A stretch of DNA of 64,000 nucleotides from Flaccisagitta enflata (GCA_965153355.1 OZ231128.1:41912001-41976000), one strand, 5' to 3'. Positions 12,288-24,392 are shown, counted from the stretch's first letter. A program made the numbers and translations. The notes: generated by a model from the sequence alone, not told the origin.

Positions 12288-13175
12288 GTTATTCGAGTGA
12301 AGGGTGCCATGCGGGCTTATCTCTTTTTCGAGTTTGTGTCCATCTTTTCCGTGAATATGACTTCTCTAATCCGACTAAAGTTCATTCGCGACTTGATGGT
12401 TGAAATACGCGACCAAGACGCGGAGTACCACAATTTCAGCGCGGACGACACAATCGGAGAGGACGCTCTAGAAACATTGGGTATCAAATTCTGGTACGAG
12501 AGGGACACTATCAACAAAATCATCGAGGGTATCATCGACTTGTTCTTGTCCATGAGACACAGTTTTATTTTTTTGGTAATATTTGACGCATATAACATTT
12601 TGTGCCGGCCATTTGATTTTCAAGAGTACGCGAAGATGAAAAACATTTGCAAACGCTACGCCATAGCTCTATCTCTTTGTTGCCTTTTTCATTTGATTAG
12701 TATCGCCCAAATGTTGGCGCTCGCGGCAACGCTATTTCAGAAAACCCCTAGTATGGGTATAAACAGAGCAGCCAGGACGGCTGGCGTAAGAATTGCCAAT
12801 GATGTCTGCGTTTGCTTGTTTCAATCAATCATCGTCGCCGCCAGCGTCAAAGTATGCCAGAATATCAAAATGGGCCTCGAGGAAAACGATAAGGAATTTG
12901 GGACCGGTTCCCGTTTGATAACTATGCACAGAATGAGTTGTATATTGAGTGGACTTTTAGCGGCGATGGCAGTGGCCAATTTAGGCGTGAAGATTTCGCG
13001 ATTTCAAAGATCATTATCTTGGAAGTTGGAAGCGTGGATAGAAATGGGCAAAGCCATTTTCGATGGTCTCATTGGCATCATCATCATTGGTCTATTTTTC
13101 TACTTGTTCCCGAGGCTGAGACCCACTTTTCAAATCAAGAAAGAAGATGATTCACAACGAGGACCGCGAGAATGA
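12288..13175 (+). CDS. Seven-transmembrane receptor-like protein 1, main exon
   Basis: Large terminal exon, entered in phase 0 after CTTCTAG and ending at TGA (295 codons). Six hydrophobic segments are visible at about exon residues 10-31, 76-101, 124-148, 167-190, 211-238 and 251-275. With TM1 in the preceding exon this makes seven, the plan of a G-protein-coupled receptor. At the end of TM3 is FDAYNILCRPF, where rhodopsin-like receptors carry the DRY region; DRY itself and the NPxxY signature of TM7 are missing. The loop after TM2 is long and acidic. The likely role is a plasma-membrane receptor or sensor with unknown ligand; I do not recognise the family. A gustatory-receptor-like or other seven-pass protein is an alternative. 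A close paralogue lies on the same strand at 38151-39001, so this is a local tandem family inside the EGF gene intron. Confidence 0.75.
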   Translation, partial: VIRVKGAMRAYLFFEFVSIFSVNMTSLIRLKFIRDLMVEIRDQDAEYHNFSADDTIGEDALETLGIKFWYERDTINKIIEGIIDLFLSMRHSFIFLVIFDAYNILCRPFDFQEYAKMKNICKRYAIALSLCCLFHLISIAQMLALAATLFQKTPSMGINRAARTAGVRIANDVCVCLFQSIIVAASVKVCQNIKMGLEENDKEFGTGSRLITMHRMSCILSGLLAAMAVANLGVKISRFQRSLSWKLEAWIEMGKAIFDGLIGIIIIGLFFYLFPRLRPTFQIKKEDDSQRGPRE

Positions 13176-13898
13176 CATTGGTTACATAATCTTTGAACAT
13201 GGTCTCCTTCAAATGAATTCCGAGTGGCTGTATATTTGTATTGTATTGTTTTACTTATGCAGATTACACCGTTGTAGTAGTTGTGCCATGCCACGCACTC
13301 GTCCTTCCGTCACAGATGAAACCACCGCCGTGAAACAAATAGAGCAGACAATTGCCTCTAATTCGACCCACAATATGACTACACGTAGTCGCGCGACCAG
13401 CTCTCAAGAGGGTCGGGGGCTCACCTGATTGGGTTAATCCCCGATCAGTCTCTCTCTTTTTGTGTCTTTTCTTCCCATTGTTATTTCCATATGACCACTG
13501 TATCCATTTTTGTGTCTCTCTCTCTTTCTCTCCATGTCTATGTGTATCTCTTTCTTGTCCATTTGCCATTTAGCCTGAAGAAGTGTCTCTGTAAGAACAC
13601 GAAAATTCGCTTTCATTTTCTGCATTTCTTTTCTTTTTTCCCAACGTTGTAAGACGAGTTAAGCAAGTATCAACATTGTATTGCTTTGTTCAATTTATAA
13701 AAAAAATTTGGTTCTCTGCACTGAATCTCCATCATTCAGTTTAACGTCGTTTCGATCGTTATACCTTCGGTGCTTTCGATAACGATCAAGCAGCTAGCAG
13801 CAGCATTAACATTATCTTTTCATATCTCTTAAAGTTTTTTTTCTTGTTAATGTGTCGCGTTGTTAAATGCTCTGTCATTATGTAAGGAAAAATCAAAA

Positions 13899-13992
13899 AT
13901 GTCCGGTGTAGAGACTTGCCTCCCCGCTTCCTCCTTGGAAAGGTTTGCCTTCGTTGCCAAGCGTTTGCTTGTATGGTCAAAGGATGACAAAA
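13899..13992 (+). CDS. Candidate first exon, unknown protein
   Basis: ATG opens MSGVETCLPASSLERF and a further 15 residues ending WSKDDK, then a consensus GTAAGT donor (phase 1). A compound (GA)n(CA)n microsatellite begins about 17 bases after the donor. Composition looks coding, but the next exon is not identified with certainty, and the coiled-coil exon at 14575 has a different entry phase. Confidence 0.35.
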
Positions 13993-14004
13993 GTAAGTCC
14001 CTCC

Positions 14005-14168
<164 letters not shown>

Positions 14169-14574
14169 GCAGAGGGGGCCCAGGTTGTGTCAAAATAGAC
14201 AGAGGGGAACTGAGTCAAAGAAGCAAACAAACAAACTTCAACATGAATTAAAAAGTAAACAAAGAATTCAAAGCAAAGTGTACATGTTTAACGTTAGTTG
14301 GAACTGGACAAAATTCAATCATTCTGATATTCTGCTATTGTCAAATTCTGGTATTATCAAATTTCTGATATTCTCCTATCGCTATTATCAAATTTCAGCA
14401 AATAGAAAATGTTAGCATTAGTAGCAATCTCTGAGCTTCAGTACAGCGTCATTTCAGCTTGGAATCCAAGCTTTAATGAATGCAGAGAGCAAATGTCGCA
14501 TATCTAAGAATAGATTTATATCTAAATGTATATTTCATGCACATTCTATCTTTTTATCGCCAACCGTCAGAGAG

Positions 14575-14657
14575 GCGCGGCAGTCGCATGAGCAGCTTAT
14601 TAAGGACCAAAAGTTGTACGAACAAAAAATTGGCGAGTTGGAACAAAAGTGCAAAGA
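14575..14657 (+). CDS. Candidate coiled-coil exon
   Basis: After the acceptor ACCGTCAG, the frame REARQSHEQLIKDQKLYEQ continues into KIGELEQKCKE, a strong heptad-like charged helix. The donor is unclear: the only GT nearby is ATGAT/GTTTCA. The segment could be an exon of a plus-strand coiled-coil gene or a relic. The exon end given is approximate. Confidence 0.4.
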
Positions 14658-14815
14658 AATGATGATGATGTTTCATGCATTGACTCTGATACATACTTTG
14701 ATACAATATACAATTAACCTTTTCCTATTTTTTGCATAATGCGTTGAGATTAGATAACTGAGACAGGGCATTGTTTTTTAGTTCGGTGATGTCTTTAGTT
14801 TTACTGACATTCTAA

Positions 14816-15384
14816 CAGGTGTAACTCAATAATTGGAACTAGAGTAAGAAAACTTAATGCATTCAATTTTCTTTTTACAACGGTAAGCTTAATCTTTACA
14901 AATATGAAAATATATGTGTCTAAATGTACCTTCTGGTTGATTTTAGTAGTTTTACTTCATTTCAGTTTGCCATTTTTATTTTTTTATCAACAATCTAAAA
15001 AAAGGAAAAGTTTCAACCTGAAAATAAGCATTAACTTTTGGAGAAAGCTGTACCTTAACAAATTGAGCTACCATACCAAGATTGGTCGCATTTGAAAGAG
15101 TAAAAACAAAAAATGAGACCAATCTGGTTATGGTAGCTTTATTGGTTTAAATTTTATAGTGTTTCAAAGATGGGTGAACTTTATGGTGATTTTCCTATGA
15201 TTTTGATAAAACACATCTCAGCTGTTTTTATCATAACTTGACTTTGCCTAAACCAAAATTGACAAAATTCATGATAGAAATAAAGATTTTTTCATCCTCT
15301 ATCTGATGGTGAAAACTGTGTATAAATATCTATTGTGATGTGATGGTCATTCATCTGAGTTCCAATAATTGTGTTGCACCTGTT
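14816..15384. mobile_element. Foldback MITE
   Basis: Ends AACAGGTGTAACTCAATAAT and AATAATTGTGTTGCACCTGT are inverted. The centre near 15100 is also palindromic (AAGATTGGTCGCA / TGAGACCAATCTGG). No gene. It abuts the next foldback exactly. Confidence 0.65.
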
Positions 15385-15779
15385 AAGCGGGTTTTTGTTT
15401 AGGGTTAGGGGTAGGGTAAAGGTTAAGGTTGGGGTTGGGGGTGGTGTTAGGGATAGGGTTGGGTCCGGGCTGGCGTCAGGGCCGGCTTAGAGCTTGGTTA
15501 AGTACAGTCGGTTAAGTACTAGTTCAGGGTCGCTAATTTATTGGAGGGCCATGTAGGGCTCTCGGAAGAAATTTCGACGACGCTACTGATTTTTTTGTTT
15601 TTACCGGGTTTTCCCGTTTGGGCGAAGCTTTAATTCGAGTAGATTCGGGTTGAAAGGTATAACACCCAGCTCTCACCTAGCCCTATCGCTAGCCCTGACC
15701 CTAACCCTAACCCTAAAACCACCCCCAACCCCAACCTCAACCCTAACCCTACCCCTAACCCTAAATAAAATCCCGCTTA
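15384..15779. repeat. Foldback with telomere-like arms
   Basis: Left end TAAGCGGGTTTTTGTTTAGGG mirrors the right end CCCTAAATAAAATCCCGCTTA. Each arm holds 60-70 bp of degenerate TTAGGG / CCCTAA repeats in inverted orientation. Interstitial, not a chromosome end. Confidence 0.7.
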
Positions 15780-15986
15780 GAAAGTAAGTAAAACAAAAGA
15801 CATCAGCGAGTTCGAAAACAGAACCGGGCTCTCTTAGTATAAGCTATTGCTAAGAGCTCCCGCCCTGTATTATCCGGCGAGGCATAACAAGGGACACATA
15901 AGCAACAATGATCATCGAGAGCGATGTACGGTACAATAAAGGCGGCTAATCGCCGTAGGAAAAAAAGTCGTAAATGCTGAGAGAAA

Positions 15987-15988
15987 GA

Positions 15989-16014
<26 letters not shown>
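15987..16014. repeat. Short (GA)n microsatellite
   Basis: About 14 GA units followed by GAGAGGGGGAGAG variants to about 16055, beside a fragment of the GACGGACAGATGG short-element core at 16184-16230. Confidence 0.85.
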
Positions 16015-16021
<7 letters not shown>

Positions 16022-16278
16022 GAGAGGGGGAGAGAGGGGGAGAGAGAAACAGAGAGAGAAACAGTGAAAAACACGGGATTACAATTTCGTTGCGGACAGG
16101 TGGACAGGGTCATCCAACTCCCATCCACACCCCAACCCCCACAAACAAGCATCCAGACCGCTTTTTTTTTACTTTTTCACTTTGACGGACAGATGGACCA
16201 ACAGACCAATGGATGGACTGACAGACAAAGCCTCCCATAGAGTCCGGAGTTGAAAAGAGCGAGAGACTGTGCTGCCAG

Positions 16279-16312
16279 GATGCACAATTATGGCCATCTC
16301 AACGAAAATAAT
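16279..16312 (+). CDS. Candidate small exon
   Basis: 34 nt between GCTGCCAG and GTAAGA encoding MHNYGHLNENN in phase 2 to 0. The entry phase fits the coiled-coil exon at 14575 if that exon ends at its weak donor. Splice sites are good but the exon is too short to prove. Confidence 0.25.
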
Positions 16313-16645
16313 GTAAGAACGTGAGTCTCCTTCTTTCATCATTTACTCGTCTTACGCCGCGTTCAGAAGTAGCAGTTCATTTTCTAAAAGTGATTTTATT
16401 TTACACAACGACGAAAAAGTGGAAAAAGGAACAAAACCCAAATCAGCGAACATCAAGGAAGTCAATTCCAGGTGGAACAAAATGGTAGCTAGTTTTTACA
16501 GTCACATATGTTTCCTAATATGTCATTCATGAGTCAGGACATGCCTTACAAGAGAGATTCTCTCTTGAAATCTATCAGGTTCCGACAACAATTTGTCCGC
16601 CAGTGATCGCCGTAAAAGCGTAATTTATCAGAAATGAAGCCAAAA

Positions 16646-16762
16646 TGCCCAAGGACATGGAAACGGAAGACGGTACCAAGTCTGTAGGTGACGGAAAAAC
16701 GGCCAACGATGTACGAACAGGCGAAAATGCAGAAACATCGGAATCAGAAAACTATGCGTAAG
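16646..16762 (+). CDS. Candidate acidic C-terminal exon
   Basis: Frame MPKDMETEDGTKSVGDGK and onward, ending SESENYA then TAA, beside an acceptor-like TTTATCAG at about 16634. Hydrophilic and acidic, like a disordered C-terminus. It ends about 10 bases before the long inverted-repeat element at 16772. No homology recognised. Confidence 0.25.
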
Positions 16763-16771
16763 CGGCCGCCA

Positions 16772-19011
16772 CGGTCTAATATCCGCTAGCCCAAAACCCT
16801 TTTGAAAAAAAAAAAAAAAAAAATTAAACCGTCTCCAATTTTTTGCACACTAGTCCTAAAAAAGGTGTAGATTAAGAATATCAACTTCATTTTACCCAAT
16901 TGCGAGCCGAAAAAATTAGAAGCACTTTTTTTGGCAAAAAATAGTGGTTTTTTGAGATAAATAGCATAAAGATACATCTCTGAAGAAGTAACATGCCCTG
17001 GTATTGATGAATAATCATCTGCTGAATATTTGTGAGAAATTTCAAAAAATTTCGTCGACGTTAAGATGCCTAAAATGCATTATAAAACTCCAAAAATAAA
17101 AAAAATCAGCGTTGATGAAAAGATAATGTCTAAAAGAGCTCATGGGATGTTAGAAATCATAAAAATATACTTCCCCACAAATTTTCAGTCATACCTGATG
17201 AATATTGGACGAATTATAACCAAAAAAACAAATTACGACAATATGCAAATGAGCTTTTGGGCGAAAATGGCTAAAAACCCACAAAATCACTCTTTTTTCT
17301 CAAAATATGATGATTTTTGCTCTGTTAACCTATTTCAAACCTAGCAAGCTTTCTTTTGATGAAAAATAGAAGGAAATTTTGATCCTGTTATGTACATGAC
17401 AGTGTTGTATACATGCCAAAAGACACTTTTTGAGTTCTTGACAGGGGGAAAATTGCTAAAACTCATTAAAATTGCTCTTTCTTTACAAATCATGATTGTT
17501 TTTAATTGTGCAATGTATTCCAAACTTAAAGAGCACTTATTTGTTTAAGAATAGAATAAAATTTCTCAATTTAATGTTTATAGCAGTGATATTTAGATAG
17601 CCTACAGACATTAACCTGGATTGAAAACCTATTGAATGAGATAATTGAATGTTTATATATCTAACATGAGTGAATGTAGCCAATACAATCTTTATATATC
17701 TGAGTACATGCAAATATCAAGGTCATGGACATAGACAATGCCTAAAGCCTTGACATTGTATCGCTCAAAAAAACAGCAACCATATAAGTTCTGAAAGTGA
17801 TTTCTACATGAACATACTCACTTTTTCATTTTGGGTTGTTTTTAGATATTAACTCTTTATGGTTGATTTAAAAAGTCTCAAAATGTGTATAACTACATTT
17901 GCACACCCTCACACCCCTGGTGTGCCTGTTGCTGATGATTCTAGCTGTTGATTAAAAAATCTTACATCAAACAATGTATTAAGTTGTGAACATGCAACTC
18001 TACAACCTGCTATGACAGTTGGTTCTTCTGTTTGTCTCTCCAGCCATCCATCTATCAGACTTATTTGATTACTGCTCCTATCTTGAATCTAAGGTCAACC
18101 ATTTTTTAGTCCTTACACGCGACTAGAGTAGCTGTATATCTGGCCTTGTTCTTTTTATAAAAAAACAGTTTTCTCTTAAGATTATTCATCTCATATCTAT
18201 CATATCTTTTTGTTACTGATACATACACCTGTCACTTATTCATCATCAAATACATCTTGTTGCAACATTCTTATTGAATGGATTTCTTTATAATTCAGAG
18301 CAAAAATGTTTTTTGTTATGAAAGTTTCTTTGTATGTCAAGAACTCAGAAAGTGATCTACAGCTCGTATATAACACTGTCATGTACATAACATGATCAAA
18401 GAGTCCTTCAATTTTTTTTCAAAAGAAAGCGTGCTAGGTTTGAAGTAGGTTTACAGAGCAAAAAACACCATATTTAGGCAAGAAACAGCGATTTTGTGGG
18501 TTTTTAGCCATTTTCGCCCAAAAGCTCATTTGCATATTGTCGTAATTTGGTTTTTTGGTTATAATTCGTCCAATATTCGTCAGGTATGCCTGAAAAATTG
18601 TGGGGAAGTATATTTTTATGATTTCTAACATCCCATGAGCTCTTTTAGACATTATCTTTTCATCAAGGCTGATTTTTTTTATTTTCGGAGTTTTATAATG
18701 CATTTTAGGCATCTTAACGTTGACGAAATTTCGTGAAATTTCTCACAAATATTCAGCAGATGATTATTTATCAATACCAGGGCATGTTATTTCTTCAGAG
18801 ATGTATCTTTATGCTGTTTATCTAAAAAAAACACCATTTTTTTCCAAAAAAAGTGCTTCCAATTTTTTTGGCTCGCAATCAGGTAAAATAAAGTTGATAT
18901 TTTTAATCTACACCTTTTTTAGGACTAGTGTGCAAAAATTTGGAGACGGTTTAATTTTTTTTTTTTCAGAACTCTTAAAATTGAGCTTTTGGGCTAGCGG
19001 ATATTAGACCG
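16772..19011. mobile_element. Long inverted-repeat (foldback) element
   Basis: Arms of about 680 bp (16772-17450 and 18330-19011) with ends CGGTCTAATATCCGCTAGCC and its inverse, around an ~880-bp spacer with no gene. Each arm contains an open 92-codon frame starting MPKMHYKTPKIKKIS (17066-17344 plus, 18434-18712 minus), the two differing at about a dozen residues. The spacer holds a reverse short-element copy (17984-18152). No target duplication was found. The frames may be only DNA-level copies. Confidence 0.75.
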
Positions 19012-19132
19012 GTCAAAGCCGTCTCATTCTTATTTTTCATCACTGAAGCTGAAGGAATTAAACCCGCTATCAGTGACGCTTCGCAATTTATATTGATTGA
19101 CATCAGTAGTATCTGATTTCACTCAATACAAG

Positions 19133-19300
19133 GCTGGATACACGGCTACCCAAGTCGCCAGCAGGGGGACAGGGGTGTAAACATAGTTCACCCATTCATT
19201 TGCACAGGAGCAGTCATTCAAAAACCGCCCATGAACGCCGAAAAAAGCAAAAAAAAGAAAAAAGTTTGACGGAAGAATGGATGGACAAAGCTGCATCTTC
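19133..19300 (+). mobile_element. Degenerate pearl/HINE-like short element
   Basis: CAAGGCTGGATACACGGCTA start, inserted ~35 bp, then CAGGAGCAGTCATTCAAAAA. The 3' hairpin is lost. A reverse fragment (GACTCTACAACCCGCC...GTCGGTTC) is at 19755-19862. Confidence 0.45.
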
Positions 19301-19411
19301 ATCTGCACAGACGATGGGTCATCAAAGGCAATGTCAATGACGAGGATATTCCATATTTGAAAGGTGGCAGAAAATCTTCGCGAGCATATTGACGAAGCTG
19401 GCGAGGTGTGA

Positions 19412-19420
<9 letters not shown>

Positions 19421-19454
<34 letters not shown>

Positions 19455-19487
19455 TCACAAAGACAGAAACACAAACACACAAACACA

Positions 19488-19561
<74 letters not shown>
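19421..19561. repeat. Compound (GA)n(CA)n microsatellite
   Basis: GA to 19449, mixed ACAAACACAC, then CA to 19561, between two candidate exons. Confidence 0.95.
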
Positions 19562-19562
<1 letters not shown>

Positions 19563-19617
19563 CCCTTTCAAGCAGATTGCACTGAAGTTGACTGAATTTA
19601 TGACAATATGATTTCAG

Positions 19618-19693
19618 AAAAAGATTCGATTGGGTGAAACCTGGAAACGCTACGCAAAATACCTCCATGGCGTCATCCGAGACCAGCATTCAG
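19618..19693 (+). CDS. Candidate helical exon, unknown protein
   Basis: After GATTTCAG the frame KKIRLGETWKRYAKYLHGVI continues to RDQHS and a GT donor (phase 1). A possible preceding exon (VAENLREHIDEAGE) ends at 19409 before GTGTGAGTG, also in phase 0, and the intron between them is mostly a (GA)n(CA)n array. Both parts look like amphipathic helix. They may belong with the coiled-coil exon at 14575. The protein is not recognised. Confidence 0.35.
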
Positions 19694-19862
19694 GTCTTAA
19701 TGTTTTTTTCTCTAGAGCCAGCATTCAGCACAGGTCACACGTGATGTCACTCTTGCACGGACTCTACAACCCGCCCTGTCCATCTGTCAGTCTGTCTGTT
19801 GGTCGGTTCATGGCGCTTAGTTTTTTTTCACCGCTCCTGCCCACCCGCGGGCGACTAAGCTA

Positions 19863-22653
19863 AGATAGCCGTTTATCTGTAAAGGAGAACTCGGGTTCTT
19901 CACCTTTAATCAAGATCCATAACTAATCAAGAAGAAAAACAATAAAAGGGACTTGAAAAAAGAAGACAAATCCCAGTTTTACGACTTTTTTCCAGTCGGC
20001 GACAGCCGCCTTTCTTGGTACATCACTCGACATTAATCATTCACAACTTATTCTGTCATTTCCAATCATTGGACTTAAAGAGACAGACAAATTGACATTG
20101 TGGTTTTTTTTTTTGCTTTTGTCTTCGTTTCTTGTAATAGTGAGTGAGACAGAGACAGATGGACTAAATGAAAAGTTCTGTTGCGATGGCTGTTAATTTT
20201 TTAAGTGTTTCTTGTGTTATAAACTGAATAAAATTTCAATCAAACTGATTGTGTTGCGTCTTGTGAGAGTAAATTTAATTTGAGCCTCCAGAGTTTCGTG
20301 GTATGGTATGGGGACGCCGGAGCATTCATGGGAAGGCTGGGGCTATTCATGTAAAAAGAGGCCATCGACAGGCTAATGATAGGGAATCTAGCTCAAAGCA
20401 GCGTCAGTCAGACAGTCAGAGATCGATTTACTTCCATGACAAATAGAAAATCCCGCCAAATTAAGTTTAGTTGAGGTTTGGTCAAAGTTGAAAGTCACTG
20501 GCCGGACTTGGAATATTTTCTAACGATTATTGGCGGAGGACGGTAAACATCATTTCATCATGTTGCTAAGGAGGAGCGCTGAAATAGAAATTACAGGCAA
20601 TGATTTCAAAGTTCAAATAGACTTCAAGTAACTCTCGTTTTTTGGTAAAACGCAAAAAAATAAAAAAGATTAAAAAAATCATAGCTCCAAGATTATCAAT
20701 CGCGCAGATTTCTGCTTGATGTCATCTGAAAGAGGAGAATTGACTCTTTCTTAGCTATTAATTTGATGCGTAGCACCATGAGCACCATTCAGCCCCCAAA
20801 ACATACTTTCCCAAACGCTTCATGAGAAAAAGGGAAATCCAAAAAACTCTGCAGGACTCAAAAAGACAGAAGGAACTTCGTCTCTTCGACTTTTTTCCAA
20901 ATTACAGTATCTCTCCAAGCTCGACCATAGTCTCATCAGGCTCGACCATAGCCTCGTCAGGCTCTACCATAGTCCCGGTAGGCTCAATCACAGTTCAGGT
21001 AGGCTCGGCCACAGTTCGCTGCTGCGTCGCCGCTGCATCGCCACCGCATCTTTGCTGCGCCGCCGCCGCGTTGCCATCGGCAGAGAAACCGTCCTGACCA
21101 TTTTTCATTTGTCGACTAATATTATTCATATATTCAAACTTAAAATTTTGCTGATATTAGTTTTTGATTAGTTTCTGCGATATTAGTTTCTGATTGTTAC
21201 TCAACTAATTCGACGTTTATCCGTATGTTCTCACACAATTATTATTTTGATTATTATGTTCTATTTTCGTCAACATTAAATGCAACAATCCAATCAACAG
21301 TTAAACTTTAACAAAGGCTACAAGTCTACTACAATGTTCAAATGTTCAAATGTCCATTCAGTCTCTTGAATTCAACTAATTAGTTTTCTGTATTTAATTA
21401 GTTTTTTGTATTCAAGCATCTAATATTTGATCTTTAAGGGGACTTCAACATTAGTATCAAAAGTGGAAATAGCAAAAGGTGAGTTCTATTGGTAACATTT
21501 CATGACGGGATAGCTAAAAAAAGTATCAAGGATAATTCACCTCCGAGAGAAAGTCTGTGAAAGATAATGGTTTGGCAATTGGCATTTTATAATCTAAGAA
21601 TCTGAGCTGAGATCTATCTAATGGAAAAAATTGACCCGCTAAATCAGCTAAAGATTACACAATGGAAAAAAGTCTATTTTGCTACGGTTTTAGTTGCGGA
21701 CATGCAACTCTATAAGAGGCTTTGTCCATCCGTTGGTCCATCCGTTGTACGTCTGTAAGTATCGAGTCGAAAAGTGGAAAACCGAGCGTTTTGGATAGTT
21801 TTTGTGTATGTTTGTGTGTGGGTTGGGAGTGGGGTTGTGGATCTGGGTTGGATGCCCCTGCCCACCCATCCGCAACGACATTGTGACCCCGCGTCCCTTG
21901 TTAGTTGACCATTCTAAAATTGTTCTTATACCTAAACGGTTGGACCTACTGATGCCAGATTAAACTCAAATGTAAGATATTTTGATGTTGTTTACAGATA
22001 GATAAGATGCATGGATGTAGGAGACGCCACGTCCACCACGTCTTTGGACGTGGTAAAAGTTGGTCTTGAAAATCAAGTCGGTCTTGAATTGGGAGTGATT
22101 CTAGGTTGAAAATTTGAAAAAATCCTTCAATTACAGCTTGAAAAGGGAAAAATTCAGTTTGTTTGAAATACAGCGTGAACATTGTCAAATGCAAAAAAGT
22201 ATTAAGCTTTTATTTCTAAATGCTTCATATTTATTTTTTTTTTTTTGTAAAACTTTGTTTTCTATTTTTTGTATAAAAAGTTCATGGGTCTAAGTTAGAT
22301 AGTTAGTCCACAACGTCAAATTGAAGTAAAAGAAGCATTTCTAGAAGAAGCTTATTTTCAGCTCAAAACCTTTAATCCTTTAAACAGGGAAGTTGTTCTT
22401 AAATTTGCTCTCATTTGAAGACGACTTGACTTATAGATGCCAGATTGGTCTCAAATGGAAGATAATTTGATTTTCTTTCATTTGAGACCAATGTAATAAC
22501 TGTGGCTGAAGCCATTTTAAAATGAAAACAATTTAAAAATAAACTGCCTTGATGAAAAAAATCAGTAATCAAGCTCAAGCTGTAAATATTCATCTTACTT
22601 TAAACTGATATTGTGAACAAGCTATTCAACTCAGACCCATGAAATTTTTTGAA
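19863..22653. other. Non-coding stretch
   Basis: No supported gene. It contains the TCGGCGACAGCCGCC inverted partner of 15943 (at 19995-20015), a short degenerate CTCGACCATAG repeat at 20920-21015, a reverse short-element copy at 21690-21885, and a 30-bp palindrome of TTGGTCTCAAATG at 22444-22496. Confidence 0.4.
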
Positions 22654-23244
22654 ACTATCTAGGCGGAAATAATCTTCCGACCTGTCATAGAAATGTATTT
22701 ATTGGCGTTAAAATGAATACTAATCAGTAACAAATCCATCAATGATTAGAGTAAATTCCCTGTGACTGAATCGGGGCCGCCATTTGTTGGTGAAGCAATT
22801 TGTGGAGCTTCTCAAAGTTCTCTGGAGCGAAGGCTTTCAAGATCTTTCTCGTGTTTTTTTTTTTTTGCCTTTTTTTTTCGCTACATTTAGACTAATAGCT
22901 TCCAAAAGACTCAAATCACAGAAAAATTGGTGACATAATTGAAGCCCTTCAAATTTGCAAGCAGGCAGCACAATCCGCATCTGTCTAGCTCATTGCGTTT
23001 GGAAGTAATTAAAAAAAAAGTGATGTGATATCTTTAGAAGATAGTGTAGAAATGGCAAAAGTAAAATTGAAGTATTTCAATCAAAGTTAAATAGTTTTTG
23101 AACGCATAGAGCTAGAGGGATGCGGTTTGCGCAGATCTCTTGCAAATTTGAAGGGCTTTAATTGCCTCACCGATTTTTTGATGATTGATTCTAACCTGAG
23201 ATATGCATGTAAACGTGCCGGAAGATTTTTTCCGCCTAGATAGT
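22654..23244. mobile_element. Foldback MITE
   Basis: ACTATCTAGGCGGAAATAAT at the left and TTCCGCCTAGATAGT at the right are inverted ends. Inner arms also match (GAAGCCCTTCAAATTTGCAA / TTGCAAATTTGAAGGGC). No gene. Confidence 0.7.
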
Positions 23245-23245
23245 A

Positions 23246-23485
23246 AGTCGCGTGCAAAACAAAAATAACTTTTATTGACTCAAGATGACTTAAAATGACT
23301 CAAGACAACATTAAATGACTTAAAAAGACCTAAAATGAATGAAATGACTACTTTGATTTATTTGACTTAAGTGACTTGAAATAACTTAGAAAAACTTAGA
23401 ATGACTAAGAATGACTTAGAAATACTTAGAATGACTTAGAATGACTTAGAATGACTTAAAATGTCTTAGAATGACTAGAAATAAC
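23246..23485 (+). mobile_element. Left part of a short element split by the BEL/Pao insertion
   Basis: AAGTCGCGTGC end then a (GACTTAGAAT)n array to the ATAAC target site. The right part, with (GACCGACGGAC)n and GAGTCGCCTGCACGCGACTA, is at 32053-32150. Confidence 0.7.
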
Positions 23486-23895
23486 TGTTCGGTGCAGTCT
23501 CGAAAGACGATGCTGATGCGCAAGATCAACAAAGCCTTACATTCACTTCGTATCGCGTATTGTACACCAAAGGACGCTTAAATGAAATGCTCTTCGATTT
23601 TACTTACATGAATTGTTTTAATGAACTCGAATCGTTATCAGCCATAAACAAGGTGTGTATTTAGTTACGCTTGATTGATTGTATGTTTGATTGACGATTG
23701 CTTGACCGATTGATTGACATATTGACTGATTTTCTAGGTTTTAATCATGTGTCTCTGTAACTCATTTCTTTTGCAGTATTGAATCTATCCTCGATGATCC
23801 ATTCTAATACGTTTGCGGCTTAATTTGACTCTGACAAACTAGATAGGGACATAGAAAGGGCGCTATCTAGTACATTTTCGATATCAGACCAAACA
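23486..23895 (+). repeat. 5' LTR of BEL/Pao element
   Basis: 410 bp, starting TGTTCGGTGC and ending CCAAACA. It is almost identical to 31639-32047. Differences seen are ccttac/ccatac, a one-base indel in attcactt/attcctt, and cttaatt/ctttatt. A TGG at 23909 some 13 bases downstream could begin the tRNA primer site, but the tRNA is not identified. Confidence 0.93.
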
Positions 23896-24392
23896 TTCAA
23901 TACTTCTTGGTATCATTCCACATGATTTTCGGCCCCTTTCTATGCTCTACGACTTTTACAATTACGAACGATCTCCGTTGCCGCGGTTATTCTTCATCAT
24001 CATCGTCGGCACGGAAAAGAAAAAGACAGAACTCGACTTTTTTATTCCTCCTTTTCATCGATCATCGATTTCCGCGCTTCGGCAGTAAGTATTGCGCGCT
24101 TCTCAATTTTCCCTGCCGCGGTCCTGCCGTATCATCGAATACGAGTGGGTTCGCGCGCTTTTTTTTTTTTTGATTTCGATTGCCGCTGTCCTGCCGTATC
24201 CTGAATACGAGCAGGTTAGCGCGCTTTTCCTCTATGATCCCGCGATTCTGTCATTTGAGCAGAAAAGCCTTTCCCTATCCCAGTTTTTTTCTCTTTGCTC
24301 AGCAGCTTGACTGACTGAGCAGAGAATTGATTGATCTGCTTGGCCCGAGTATTGCACTACGGGTCACGCTCGTTATAGAACCATCGACCCTC

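Noticed and set aside
12317-12598. Minus-strand frame over the receptor 1 exon
   Set aside because: Shadow of the receptor coding strand.
15400-15760. Chromosome end
   Set aside because: Repeats are short, degenerate, in inverted arms, and flanked by long unique DNA on both sides.
16566-16646. A 20-base intron joining SDNNLSASDR to the acidic exon at 16646
   Set aside because: Far below known animal intron sizes and the phases do not match.
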